Origin: Anoplolepis gracilipes
Lineage: Eukaryota > Arthropoda > Insecta > Hymenoptera > Formicidae
Length of the DNA stretch: 64,000 bases
Assembly: GCF_047496725.1 (NCBI RefSeq)
Contig: NC_132975.1
Span: forward strand, 5,870,001 to 5,934,000
Direction: 5' to 3'
Part shown: positions 26,201-36,905 of the stretch, one piece after another
Position numbering within the stretch: position 1 is the first letter of the stretch
Layout: every line of letters starts with the position of its first letter
Made by a program: the position numbers and the translations under genes
The notes under the pieces: model-generated
The model's input: only the letters and a program-made list of their open reading frames with translations
Database searches by the model: none
What the model was told of the DNA's origin: nothing

Positions 26201-29200
26201 ATTTATTTGGATATTTTTTAAAATATCCGTATCAAAATGAAACTATGAAAATGATATAAATGAGAATAACGAATTATGTTATTTTTGTGGTACAGAAGCT
26301 TGTTGTGCTGCATTTAGTATGCAACATCTCGTATAGAGTTAACGTTAACCTACTCAGAATTGGTTTTCGGCCAACGGTAATTCGTATGTGGGGAAGCGAG
26401 CAATTTCTCGATCGATTTCCTCGTAAGAGAACGCTGTGCAACCGGAAGTTCATTACCTTGGTGTACTCGCCTCCGTTGCGGACAATGCTCTCGGTACACG
26501 ACCCTGGCCGTTCGCCAGTTTTTGTCGTGCATTTTTACCTTTTGGTATTAGGCCAAATTCTTGCGACGCGAGCGTCCATTTACGGTCGCTTTCACCTCGA
26601 CGCTTTGCAATTAAATATCGGCGATGACTCGGGACGGAAGCGGAAGAATCTCGAGTGGAAAGTTCCAAGCTAAACTTAGAGTTAGAGAATTTGGAACGGA
26701 TTTTTTCTCCCGGGCTAACTGATATTGTACCTATAGATGTAAATATTTTCGCGATCAAGGGTACGGTTTCTTTAATCTTCATCAAGCTGACACATTGATA
26801 ATGATATCATTAGATAGATAGATAATTTTTATTGATCCTCTCGAGGTTACAATAATTTCCATTTCCCCATTTTTACATATATTCGATACAAAAATTTTAT
26901 ACAGCAAAACAAAGTACAATAAAAATTAATACAAATATAAAATGCATCTAAAAATTAAACAAAAATCAGAACTAAATAATTACACAGAATAATGACATGG
27001 AATCAGTACGCGTAACAATAAAATCTCTGTAATCTCATTACGGTATATTTAAAAAAAAGAAAACGCAACGCTGTGAGTATGGATTATGTTTACGAAGAAT
27101 TTTATTCGAAGCGATATCGAAAAATCTCTTACATTGTATTATAAGTGTCATTTCGTTGGGTACCGTTGCAATTCTTTAAGCCGGAAAGCTTATATCTCTT
27201 AGGAAAATCTACAGAGAGAGAGAAGCGGCGTCAACGATCGATATAGAAACGCGGGATAATAAAGCTCACGACGCATTTCTCACGTCCGGTTTCTGTTTCC
27301 CTCTCGAGTTTCAAGAATTGATTTTGTCTCGCAGTTCTCTTTGCCACTTATGTTACGCAAAGATTAATGACAGTCAAATGAAATCTGCATTGTACAGAAC
27401 TAGTTGTACAAATCAGTAATTATAGAGTTTTTATATTTTAGGTTTTTCTAATCATATATCTTATAAACCCGATGCAAATTTTCGTGCTAGTTTTGTTAAC
27501 AGATTTGTTGCTCTTTTGTTGATTGCGCTGTTGTTTTATTTTACCTACTTGAGCAGGTATACAAGTAATTAAATATTTGTACTGATTAAACAAATTTTAT
27601 CATTTATATATTTTTTATATTTTATTCTTATATTTTTATTTATAAAAATTTGACATAATATCATTATTTGTCTATTAATAATCATTTCTTATTTAAATAA
27701 TAATAATTTAATAATACTTGTACCTATTAATAATAATAATAATTATTATTATTACGCGTATATTGTCTTGCGAGTTGGGATAACATTTCATATAAAACAG
27801 GTTAAAATCTTCCAACAATCTTTTAAGAAAAAATAAAGATATACAAATCTATTTGTCGTTTATATATACTTAAGTCATCTGTATTGACACGCGAAATACT
27901 CTCACATAGATTTAATATGAAAAAATTTTTATAAGCTATAGTTGCATGGACAAAAGAAGCTATAGAAATTTTAATTGATACGTACAAAAATGAGTCTTGT
28001 TTGTAAGCAACCAAGAATCTAAATTACATCACAATAAAATTATTTAATTAAATTTAATCAAATTTATTATATATTATATTTATTATATATTTAGTTTTTA
28101 AATATTATATATTATATAATTATATACTAATAAAATTTAATAACATTTGTTTTATGAAATTAAATTTTATTTTATTTTTTATTGAAAATTTACTAAGATA
28201 ATAAAATATTATTACAATAAATTAAAAAGAATTTAGATATCGCACTATGAGCTTTATGAATTCTTTTTTTTTATGATAGAGAATTTGCATATATGATTGA
28301 ATATTATTGCAGTCACACATCTAGCAGTAAAACACGCAAGAAAAATAGCATCAGACCTATCATTTAAAACTAACATGCTAGCATGTATAGCAGCATGCAT
28401 CGTGCAAAATTTTTAGCATGATTTCTAGCAAAAGTCGCATGCGAATTTATCTGAAAAATCGTATCGTGCGCCGTAGTGTACTTTATTTTCTTTTAATTGT
28501 TTTAAACTTACTTAAATATTTATTTATAAATTTTATTATATATTTATTTAAAGATATATTTATATGTATCATTTTATATTTCTTCAATATTTTCCATTTT
28601 CAATGAATAAAGATTTATAAACGAGTGTGTAATTAAATTATTGCAACAAATAAAACTTGTGCTCCTGAATTTACTGTATTAGAAACAATTTAAACAATAA
28701 CTGAACGTAATAATGCATCGGCATGTGACGGCGGTGGAACGTGCCCATACTTTTATTTCGCTGTGCATTTCTTCATCTCTATCTGCGTATTACGTTACCG
28801 AGCTGATAACGAAATTATGCGAACAAACGATACGGCACTTGTGTCGCTGCGTCATATACCGAGTTCTTCTCTTCTTTCATCAGCGTGCCTAATGTCATTA
28901 TTTACGCGGTAATCGCGGCACAATCGTTCTTTTTATGCGACCGTAAATTTGCTAGGCGAATAAATCTCTAGTGTTATTTCACATGTTAAGAGAGTCATGC
29001 TTTGAAAAAAAAAAGAAATAAATAAAAAACGCTCGTTGACACAGTGACACGATTGCCACAGTTGCTAAAGGGTGAGAATTACGTTGGTAACTCTCGGCAC
29101 CCTGCCGTGTGTCGCTCTCTTTGTACCCTCGTATATACCATGTTCCCTTTCGTTTCGCGTCGACGTATCATTAAGCTGTTCACCCTCCTTTTTATTCGAA

Positions 29201-32200
29201 TTGCTCGGAGAAGCCTCACCCTTACTTCGGCAGTACGCACGTTATAATCGCCGGCCCCCTCATGACGAACAAAAAAATAATATTGCGCTCGACTGAGCCA
29301 ACATTTTTCTCCATCGTGCTACATCCACGTGGCGTACAGACCCACCTTTCTCATTTTACGCAGGACCGATCGAGTGTCAAAACGATTAGATAATTAATGT
29401 TTTTCTACGCGAAGTAATGTCTACAATTTTCTCATATTTTAATTAATAAATTTGAATTACGATTAAATCACATCTGTTTAAAAACTTTGATTAGACAAAC
29501 TTTATTTTTGATGTCAACTAATTATGGAATAGTAAATAATATTTTTTATGTAAATGTATATATTAGAATTAAAAGTGATCATATATTTAAGATACGGAAA
29601 TTTAATTTATGTGCTTTAATCGTGATATAAAATATTTAAAGATGCGTTCTCGATTATTTTAGGGTGGTGAAGATGCAGAGAACGCGACGGCCACCACGAG
29701 CAGTCCGGAGGAAAAATCAGCAGCAAGCAGTCCATCAGCGGACGAGCAAGTAGCCGCGCCGGTAGCAGCGACCGAACCGAAGGAAGAGTCCGCCACCGCA
29801 TCGCCAGCAGCCGCTAGCCCGGCCGAGGAAAAGAAAGAGGAACCCACTCCTTCCGCCCCCACTCCCGTCCCGTCCGTCGAGGATAAGAAAGAGGAGACGG
29901 TCGAAAAAGTCGAGGCCGAGAAAAAAGTAGTCGAGGTCAGTCAGTCAGCCGGCGGTCAGTCCGTAACGGACCCGGTAGAGGTTCCAGTCTACCGTGTCCA
30001 GCCAGTCGCGACACCGTCTATCATTGAGAGGAAAACCAGTGAGGACCTTCCCTCCTTACCCCCATCCAGTCCACCACCGACCCCCATAGACCCGTCGCCC
30101 TTGCAACAGGCTCGGCAGGCTGCAGCGAGTGCCACGGCTCTGGCCGAGGCGCTCAAACTACCTGCCGTGACTGCTGACGAGGAGGACACGACATTGACAT
30201 CACCGCTCGACACGTCCTGCGACGATGTTCCTCAAGAAATCCATGAATCCGCTGTCCCCGCTATCGCGTCTCCGACATCATTTCCCTCTGCCAACTTACC
30301 CCTGACGGAATCGACCTTTGCCATTAGGAAAGTAGAGGATTCGCCGGTGGTAGAGGCCAAGATTGAGATCGAAACATCTCAAGATGTCGCGAAGAAGGTA
30401 GGGGAGACGATAATTAGTAGCTGTGACAATAAAGAAGTTGAGATAGAGTCAAAGGTAGAGAGCATGTTGGAGAGCCCTGTCACAATGACGAAGGAAGTAT
30501 CAGAATACCAAGAAAGTGAGGCAAATAAAATAAACGAAGCGTCATCGTTACTAGTGGAACGCGATACGAAGGAACAGTTGATTGACCCGGTCGATAGTAA
30601 TACTACGCAGGATACAGTAGAGAGCAAAGTAGAGTGTCCTTTTCTTCCTAAAGAGATAGATCCGTTTATCGATAATAGCGTGAAAAAAAGCGACTCTCTG
30701 GATCAGTGTCCGATAAATGTCAGTAACGAGAAACTGTCAGAGGTTACGGCTTCTTCAACAATGGAGAAAATTTCCGATATTGTTATGAATGAGCCTTTAC
30801 CAGTCGGAGAGTGTCAAATAAAAAGGGAGATAAATAGCTGCCAAGGTGATATGAAGATAAATGTACTGCTTAATACTGAGAGTTCTTCAAGTGAAACAAT
30901 GCCACATATAGAATCAACGGAGAAATTGTCAGACTCAGATCTTCCTTCGTTTGACAAATGTATAACTGCTGAGTCAGAGACATCATCGGAAATTCCAATT
31001 TCTACACTCTCCGAAAACGAAATTTTGCTGCAAGAAGGACTTACGCTATCTTCGGCAGATGCGGAAGTTGAAGAACGTTTGTGCAAAAAACCGATCGAAT
31101 ATGAACACGATTATGCGAAATACACGTCGGAGGAAGAAGGAATTACAACGGTAACTTCACCGACTGAACTATTTATAAATTCCGAGGAAGGTCCGCTGTC
31201 AGTTTCGGAAGATATTTTAGTGGAAGCTAAGCCAGCGATGATTATTCCAGAAGATGACAGCATGGAGGAGTTTTCCGACACTACCGAGTCTATCAAGGTA
31301 ATTCCTGATATTGATGAGGAAAAAATTGAGAATGAACCAGAATCGGATACCGCATTACCCACTGAAGAGACACTGATTTCCGAAGAAGACATATCCGTTC
31401 CGGAAGACGCTACAATTGAACCGTTAAATGAAATCCTTAGCGTGTCAAATAATATTATTAAAAATGAAAAAAAACTAACTGATATGGAAGACACGCTACC
31501 ATCACCACCTGAAGATTTGCAAGCCTTATCCAGCTCGCAAATAGGCGATGTTCAAGATATAGCAAACGAAACAGAACATATCGTTAACAGAGAAGATTCA
31601 ATCGCGATATCAAGTATCGAGACAGAAACATTTGTAACATCTCCGTCGCAGATTGAACAAACCAAAACACTTGAATCATGCTCTCTACAAGACTCTGCAT
31701 GCTCTCCGCAAATAGCGTTTTCAGATTTTCCGTCTTCCGTTTCAAAGAGGGAAACTCCGACACGAGTTCTCTCACCGGAAAGTGTACCCTCGTTGGAAGA
31801 TCTTCCCCCGGCGCCCGAAGACACAGGGATTCAGAGCTTAGATTCCTTCGATTATCCTTTACCACCGGAAGAGCTCTCTTGTCCGTTATCAATGATTGTC
31901 ACTCCGAATGTGTCCACAGACGAGTTACCACCACCAGCTCCCGTCGAGCACGCGGCCAGTCCGAGAGACCCGACAGAGACGCTCCTCACACCGCCTATAA
32001 GTCCCAACTTCCAATCCAATATCAATATCGCATCCGGCATCGCGACAGAAACCTCCACGAGAGATTGCTCACAAATTCCCTCGTACAACGACGTCAACAA
32101 TCACGAGCAACTCGCGTCACTGAGCGAACCAATGATTTCGTACAATCAGTCGGACATTGAATTGAAGCAGAGGCTGGCGGCCGAGTGCCTAGCGAAGACC

Positions 32201-33048
32201 GAAAGTCAGGAAGAGGCCTTGTTGTCGTGTGAATTGTCAAACACCGTCCCATCAACTGCCTCCAAGGAGCATCACCAGGTGACTAACATGCAACACAATC
32301 TCCTGGCATGAATGCGACCGGCCAAAATTTTTTGGCGGGTCCCTCGTTCCACATATATCTTCGTCGTCCGATCCGCACCATTACTGTTACTGTTTCGCCT
32401 GAAAGAAACGTCGGTTCTTCACCTTTCCCTCACCAATTCCTTCAATCCTTGAAATCCGATCATTATTGATATATACTTTGAATCCTAAAAATTCCTATAT
32501 ATCCAGCAAATTGCCAGTATCAATCATTCTCGCCTTTTCCGCCCCGTTCTCTCGACGAAGGGTAACATTGAATGAGACTGACAGCGACGTCGGGAGGTCT
32601 TGCACGATTCTCGAGTTTCGAGAACAAAATTACATTTTGGCAGTTCGGGTGTGTCGATATACGACCGAGAGAAGGAGCCGGTCGATCCTTAGAGAGTCCG
32701 CAAAATACATTTTCTGTCCCGATGCGTTTCCCTGTTGTGTTCCAATGCCTGAGGGTCTCGTCTCGTGTGCATCCTTCGTTCTGTCGAACGTGATTAACAA
32801 GTCTTACTCTGCTGCTCGATGTCCTCCGACGCTTCCGCCCAGCTCTCCTCACCTTCTCTTCCCCATTTATTACCACAATTACCAATTATCACCTGTGTTG
32901 TTTGCCTCTTGGTTTTTCTTGACAATATTAACATGACTTTTTTATAAGATTAAAATTAATGCGCTATAGTAGAATATTTTTTACGGTGCGATGAATAGCG
33001 TATCATATTCACGCTGTCGCGCTAATTAATGTCATTTCCGTAGAAGAT

Positions 33049-33086
<38 letters not shown>

Positions 33087-35050
33087 CGAACGCTCTTATA
33101 CTAATATAACATAGGTGCTCAAATATTAGAGGTACCTCTAGTGTGAATCTCACTGATAGACGTAAAAGCAGTTGGACTAACGACACGCGTGTGATAGCTG
33201 ACGTTTTAGATTTTAATAGACATGCTCATTAGAAGATCTCGATACTTACTGTCGTGCTGTTCTCGTAATTGCATCTGTTGTGTCGTAAGCATCTTGTACT
33301 TGCGCATGCCGAGTTTTCTTATATCTAAGGGATTCGTCAGCGGGATTTTCAATTCTTTACGCTGCTCGAAGCATGACGAAACGATTCTGCCGAGACATTT
33401 TGTCGTTATGCGGTGCGTTTCAAGCGAGGAGGTAATTGTCCTATTGCAATTGTTTGGTCAGACTCAGGTCCAGTAATACAGGCAAAATCAGAGATATATT
33501 TTAATACACATTTTTATAGTTACTATATATGCAATTTTTGTTATCTATATTATTATTTATTAACAATTTATTTATATAAGAGTTTCGTTTTATTTTATTT
33601 CTATTTATTAGTTTTTTGCTTTATAACGGAAATTAAGTATATTATATATAAAAAATTCTATTTTAATCTTTATTTCTGAGTAATCTTGTTGATAGTTGTT
33701 TTTATCTTCTATTGAAGCCACAACATACACATCTCGTGATGATTCCACCAATCATTTACGTTCGATGATTCACGAGAAGATAAAAAGATCTCATTCGAGA
33801 TTCCCTTCCCGAATGAGAATTGTTCGGCAGAATCGACCTTACGTCTTTTGTCCTCGTTACAGCATGCTGGGATTTGGATTAATAGAAAGAGACAGATGGA
33901 GAGAAAGAGAGAAAGATATATGAAAAAAAAAACAGCATAATGGACAGAATTATGTTTTACAGAAAGCTCCGGAGGTCGAGGTGCCGGTAGAGAACAACAT
34001 CGTCCACGACGCCAACACGACGGAAAGCGCCGATGAAGCTCCTAAGGTTGCACCACCGGCCATCCCGACCGAGGCACCCGCCTCCCCACCAACAGCACCG
34101 GCTATCACCGAGGACGTTGCCTCGGTCACCAAGGTAATTGTATATAACATATATGTGCATATTCCCAGTCTAGCCACAGTCTGAAGATTATAATCAAGTC
34201 CGCGCTATTATTAGCCTGAAAATGAGTCATTGTCGATGATGCACGGATAACATCGATCGGTCGTTTGAATATATGTGCATAAGATTGTCTCTGAGTTTTT
34301 TATTTTTTGTTTTATCTTGTAGAGTCATTTATGCATATTTTTATGTAATGTTTTAATAAAAAAATTTAACGGGATATATATTTAAGAAAAATACGAGAAT
34401 ATTATTTTTAAATGAATTATATCTTGAATAATATAGAGAAGAAAGTGGAGAGGGAACAATTTAAAATTTCTATCTTAAAAAAAAAAACTCATATTATTTA
34501 TTCAAAAATTTTTATTATTGAAAATTTTATTGACATAACAATAAAAATGTAACAATATATGTTAACGGAATCTATATAATTACTGGATAAAGATCTTTCC
34601 GCTGATTGAAAGAATGACATACTTGATAATTGATATGATTTTTACTTATACATGATGATCGCCAAGAGATCATTTATAGCTCGATGAGCTTAAATGAGAC
34701 TGAAGGTCATTATCGAGTATATTGACCGACGAAGATTAACGAGCGAGGGGCCATCTGATCATTAATACTGCGACTGCACCTTTTTAATAGTGACTAGCAA
34801 TCATTAAAACGCCATTAATTTTTTTATTTCTTTTTAAAGGCCATCGAGGAGATCGACATAAGCGATAAAGCGGTCGCGGCGGCAGTGAACGACGCTATCG
34901 AATGCAACACAAATGTAAATAATTTTTTTTTTACAAGATATTCTCGCGACATCAATTTGCACTTAAATAGGCAAACTATTAATTTCTTTTTTCTTTTTTT
35001 TTCAGGAAATCATTGCTGATGCGCTCCACCAAAACAACATAAACGAATAA
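3621..35050 (+). CDS. Akap200: Akap200-type A-kinase anchor / MARCKS-like protein (spliced, 5' end outside window)
   Basis: This is an acidic, Ala/Pro/Glu-rich scaffold with a basic MARCKS-type effector domain, the hallmark of insect Akap200. In Drosophila the gene makes a long form that tethers PKA through an RII-binding segment and a short MARCKS-like form lacking it. Joining 3621-3779, 4011-4124, 29663-32278, 33963-34133, 34840-34914 and 35006-35050 gives one open frame of 1,059 visible codons. Ending the large exon at 29935 gives 278. All introns are phase 0. The effector domain (visible residues about 50-70) reads KKKWSFRSISFSKK, with serines placed like PKC sites and basic/aromatic residues for membrane and calmodulin binding. 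The remainder is low-complexity and Glu/Ser-rich, with an Ala-rich helix near the C-terminus. The myristoylated start is not in the window. Family identity is secure; the RII site was not pinpointed. Confidence 0.88.
4011..4124 (+). CDS. Akap200: Akap200 coding exon, MARCKS-like effector domain (38 codons)
   Basis: The exon lies between a pyrimidine-rich acceptor (TTTTATCTAG) and the donor GAG|GTAAGT. It is in phase 0 and begins KKKWSFRSISFSKKDK, the basic/aromatic/serine effector motif of MARCKS-family proteins that binds acidic membranes, calmodulin and actin and is phosphorylated by PKC. The rest is charged linker. This exon is the firmest support for the gene identification. Confidence 0.92.
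5960..6380 (+). promoter_or_regulatory. CT-rich tract followed by GC/CpG-rich block
   Basis: A pyrimidine tract with repeated TCTCTC (GAGA-type on the other strand) at about 5,960-6,050 is followed by some 300 bp of GC- and CpG-rich sequence, in contrast to the AT-rich surroundings. This arrangement resembles insect promoters and 5' UTRs. No TATA box or start codon with a good frame into a known Akap200 exon was found, so a promoter is only a possibility. Confidence 0.25.
7376..7391 (+). repeat. Poly-G run
   Basis: There is an uninterrupted run of 16 G or close to it, in an otherwise AT-rich intron. It is a candidate for quadruplex formation or for a sequencing/assembly length error. Confidence 0.8.
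10203..10210 (+). promoter_or_regulatory. Candidate TATA box
   Basis: A consensus TATAAAAG is followed by GC-rich sequence (GGTCGGCGCG). It would place a start site near 10,233-10,240 within the Akap200 intron. No downstream coding exon could be linked to it. Confidence 0.2.
14560..14960 (+). promoter_or_regulatory. GC/CpG-rich island with CGT and CCG triplet repeats
   Basis: About 400 bp are strongly GC-rich, with runs of GTCGTC and CCGCCA between about 14,760 and 14,815, flanked on both sides by AT-rich intron. Open frames exist on both strands only because stop codons are scarce in such sequence; their products are Arg/Pro-rich low-complexity strings. The block may be an alternative first exon or promoter of Akap200, or a nested regulatory element. 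The sequence does not decide between these. Confidence 0.35.
17154..17198 (+). repeat. (CT)n microsatellite
   Basis: More than twenty consecutive CT/TC units form a polypyrimidine tract, which on the minus strand is a (GA)n stretch of the kind bound by GAGA factor. It is followed by GC-richer sequence up to about 17,400. Confidence 0.85.
19147..19170 (+). repeat. Short tandem repeat of a TAATG unit
   Basis: The 5-bp unit TAATG is repeated four times in a row, with a partial fifth. Confidence 0.75.
21450..21681 (+). promoter_or_regulatory. Candidate internal promoter with GAGA tract, TATA box and first exon
   Basis: A CT/GA-repeat tract (about 21,453-21,511) is followed by TATATAAA at 21,541-21,548, then about 100 bp of GC-richer sequence. 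Donor-like sites follow after 21,654 (GAG|GTAGTG) and after 21,681 (GAG|GTATAT). The next plausible exon downstream is the ATG-bearing exon at 22,474. The combination fits an alternative Akap200 promoter with a non-coding first exon. No transcript evidence is available. Confidence 0.4.
22474..22653 (+). CDS. Candidate alternative first coding exon with basic plus hydrophobic leader (CDS from 22498)
   Basis: An acceptor-like GAGTGCAG precedes 22,474. An in-frame TAA sits just inside the exon, and ATG 22,498 has a strong context (AAGATGG). From there 52 codons run to the donor ACG|GTACGG after 22,653, ending in phase 0, which matches the phase-0 start of the Akap200 exon at 29,663. The peptide starts MEYVLKAGRSLGSG, continues Ala/Arg-rich (ARGTRRML), then has a hydrophobic stretch (YVPLLGVTAVPVVAQA). 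This resembles a mitochondrial presequence or membrane anchor. If joined to 29,663 it would replace the myristoylated, effector-domain N-terminus of Akap200. It could instead belong to a small nested gene, since unspliced it would stop after 59 codons. I do not recognise the peptide. Confidence 0.45.
25649..25656 (+). promoter_or_regulatory. Candidate TATA box
   Basis: A consensus TATAAAAG is followed about 30 bp later by GC-richer sequence and an initiator-like CTCATTC. It lies within the Akap200 intron and no linked coding exon was identified. Confidence 0.25.
26811..26960 (-). mobile_element. Possible 3' end of a truncated non-LTR retrotransposon
   Basis: On the minus strand the sequence ends in ATCAATAAAAATTATC followed by repeated CTAT units. 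The 3' tails of several insect LINE families end in short tandem repeats of this kind rather than poly(A). Only about 150 bp look element-like and no reverse-transcriptase frame is present, so this would be a 5'-truncated copy. Confidence 0.3.
28325..28440 (+). repeat. Cluster of TAGCA/GCATG motifs with a 14-bp palindrome
   Basis: The perfect palindrome ACATGCTAGCATGT (28,373-28,386) sits among repeated TAGCA and GCATG motifs over about 110 bp. The function is unknown. The density of the same pentamer on both strands is higher than in the surrounding AT-rich intron. Confidence 0.4.
29663..29935 (+). CDS. Akap200: Akap200 exon, short form via internal donor (91 codons)
   Basis: Inside the large exon the sequence GAG|GTCAGT after 29,935 is a good donor that leaves the frame in phase 0, exactly compatible with the next exon at 33,963. 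Its use would remove about 780 residues and give a compact MARCKS-like protein. This matches the long/short isoform logic known for Drosophila Akap200, although there it is done by skipping a separate exon. Confidence 0.5.
29663..32278 (+). CDS. Akap200: Akap200 large acidic exon, long form (872 codons)
   Basis: The exon opens after GATTATTTTAG and is open in phase 0 for 2,616 bases to the donor CAG|GTGACT. The first 91 codons are Ala/Glu/Ser/Pro-rich. The following stretch, about 780 codons, is unusually rich in Ser, Glu, Asp, Thr and Pro with scattered short helices and Pro-rich segments such as SVPSLEDLPPAPED. In Drosophila the PKA RII-tethering site lies in the alternatively spliced portion of this gene. 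Here the equivalent would be the 29,936-32,278 extension, where an amphipathic stretch near the end (ELKQRLAAECLAKTE) is one candidate. If the final donor is not used, translation stops ten codons later at 32,311. Confidence 0.85.
32279..33962 (+). other. Akap200: Akap200 intron between large exon and 3' exons
   Basis: The stretch holds a 32-base poly-T run (33,051-33,082), an AT-rich stretch (33,490-33,690) and no exon I could support. An open frame at 32,466-32,936 has no recognisable features. Confidence 0.65.
33051..33082 (+). repeat. Poly-T run of 32 bases
   Basis: There is an uninterrupted T homopolymer. On the minus strand this is a 32-base poly(A), which could be the tail of a retroposed sequence, but no clear element body was recognised next to it. 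Confidence 0.85.
33963..34133 (+). CDS. Akap200: Akap200 coding exon, Pro/Ala-rich linker (57 codons)
   Basis: The acceptor is TGTTTTACAG and the donor AAG|GTAATT, with phase 0 at both ends. The product begins KAPEVEVPVENN and is Ala/Pro/Thr-rich, ending EDVASVTK. The GC-rich third positions contrast sharply with the flanking introns. Confidence 0.88.
34134..34839 (+). other. Akap200: Akap200 intron
   Basis: This is AT-rich intron of about 700 bp; nothing coding or element-like was seen in it. Confidence 0.8.
34840..34914 (+). CDS. Akap200: Akap200 coding exon, Ala-rich C-terminal helix (25 codons)
   Basis: The exon lies between a pyrimidine-rich acceptor (TTTTTAAAG) and the donor AAT|GTAAAT, in phase 0. 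It encodes AIEEIDISDKAVAAAVNDAI, an amphipathic Ala/Val/Ile helix that continues into the last exon. Its alternating small hydrophobic and acidic pattern is of the general type used for docking. Confidence 0.85.
35006..35050 (+). CDS. Akap200: Akap200 last coding exon (14 codons plus stop)
   Basis: After the acceptor TTTTTTTTCAG the frame reads EIIADALHQNNINE and stops at TAA (35,048-35,050). It is in phase 0 with the preceding exon. Confidence 0.87.
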   Translation, partial: EIIADALHQNNINE

Positions 35051-36905
35051 GCGCCAATTAATCGAATTGTATTTTGGAAAGAAAAAAATTCTTTTCTCTC
35101 GTTAAAACCAAAAAAGTATATTATATAGATATGTATATTTGGACCATTCCTACAACTAAACAGAAAATAATGTTCTTTCGTTACGAGCAACAAAAAGGGA
35201 AAACGGGACGATGACGACGACGACGACGATAATGACGACGACCGCGATATCGTGAGAGCATACAGACTCTATGGTAGGCCTATTAATTATTAAAGGACGT
35301 TTGATGACAGGGCAAACGAGAATACGCGCAAAGGAATGAATCTACAATCGTATTATTTAAAAATGGGTTTACGAGATCATATATATATCGCGCGAATGTC
35401 CGATTACGGGAGAGTAGACATAGGTTGTTTGCATGCACGGTCTCTTTCACAGATTAAACGATTACTCGTTTCATTCTTTGTGGCGCGCAGGTAGAGTAAA
35501 GTTGTGCCCGTGTCCTTTGGACATCGTGTGCAATCGTTACAACGATCGGCCCTGTTGTGTAGAAATTTTTAAAGTTTCATTAATTGTTACTAAAGTCTAA
35601 TGCTCGAACATCGCGCGACGGACAAGCGATAGGAGCGATTAATTAAGATCGTCGAGATGATAGGGCGAGAATCGTTCGTCGCGCATTCCAGGGGAAATAC
35701 TCATTGGATGACGCCCTCCCGTAATTACATAACTATTATACTCTGATGAGAGCGAGAGAGTGTGAACGAGAAAGAGAGAACGAGAAAGACAGAGAGAGTG
35801 CGAGAGAGAAAGTCGAAATGTAGAGAAAGAAATTAAGGAGGGAGCAGGCTGTGCGTGATTGATAGCGATTGTGTGAAAGGAAAAAAGAACAAAAAAAAAA
35901 GCGTAAAACAGAAGGGATGGGGATGTATCTTTGCCACAGTGAGAATAGGAAAAGGATGAAAATATCCGAGAGAAAAAGCGGAAGAAGAGATTATTGAGCG
36001 ACACACGACAAAGTTTGTACGAGAAAAAAAATCGCACTCGCGTCGACGACTTTGTTGAGGGCATCCGATATATTGTTTCGCTCGTATTTCCTTCGCGTTC
36101 CTTGATTTTCCTTTTTCCGTTTACATCTGTACAATCGAAACGTTTTTTACGTTGTAACGAGGAACTTTTTGCACATTTTTAACATGATTTTGATAGGCGC
36201 GTATCCTAAAGCGCTTGCAAGCACAAGAGGAGACACGTTACACACGAACACAAAGAGGACATTTATACCGCGTATACGTATATACGTACCATGGAACATA
36301 CGAGATAAAGTATATACAGTAAGTCGAAATGAGATGTAAGTGATATATTAATCTAGACTATAGAGAATGCGTTTGTGTAAATTCGGCGTTTGTTCGAACA
36401 TGCTAACTTCTCCATAGAGAAAGAAAGAAAGAAGGAAGAAGAGAGAAGGGAGAAAATACGAAAAAGTCTATCGTAATTTTTATGATAATCATTAAAATAT
36501 CGCCTAATTACAATTTACATACAAAACATGCACAATTTACCACCCGGAAACGATACCTTTTTCAAGTTTTCATACGATGTTTCTACGTTTCTACGTTTAT
36601 ACGGATCTCCAGAAGATAAAAAAAAATAATTATCGTCTACGAAAAGCTTTTTTTATTAAGATTGTAGGTGTAGATCATAAAGTGTTAAACGAGAAGCGCA
36701 TTATACACGTGTGACACGCTCCGATATTTGATAATATCGCCGAGTGTAGGGAAAGGGTGGGACCGAGCGTTTTACTCGCGTCCGTTATCGGCATTAATTT
36801 CTAAGCGGTTACATACATATTAACGTGTAAGGACGGGAAGGAAGTAAGATTAAAAGTTGTATAGAGAGTAAAACAGTACATTCACATTAAGTATATCTGT
36901 CCGCA

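Larger units (their letters stand above)
22654..29662 (+). other. Akap200: Large Akap200 intron, 3' part
   Basis: No convincing exon was found in these 7 kb. Contents include a TATA-like site at 25,649, a LINE-like 3' end at 26,811, strongly AT-rich sequence at 27,400-28,620 and a cluster of TAGCA/GCATG palindromes at about 28,325-28,440. Short plus-strand frames at 23,165-23,602 have no recognisable product. Confidence 0.6.

Noticed and set aside
26260..26673. 137-codon plus-strand frame near the LINE-like tail
   Set aside because: No reverse-transcriptase or other domain is visible and a similar-length frame exists on the other strand.
31678..32160. 160-codon frame inside the large Akap200 exon
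   Set aside because: It is a shadow of the true frame, which is open over the whole exon and joins in phase to both neighbours.
35639..36064. 141-codon minus-strand frame
   Set aside because: It is produced by GA-rich repeats of the Akap200 3' UTR read in reverse (Ser/Leu/Phe low complexity).
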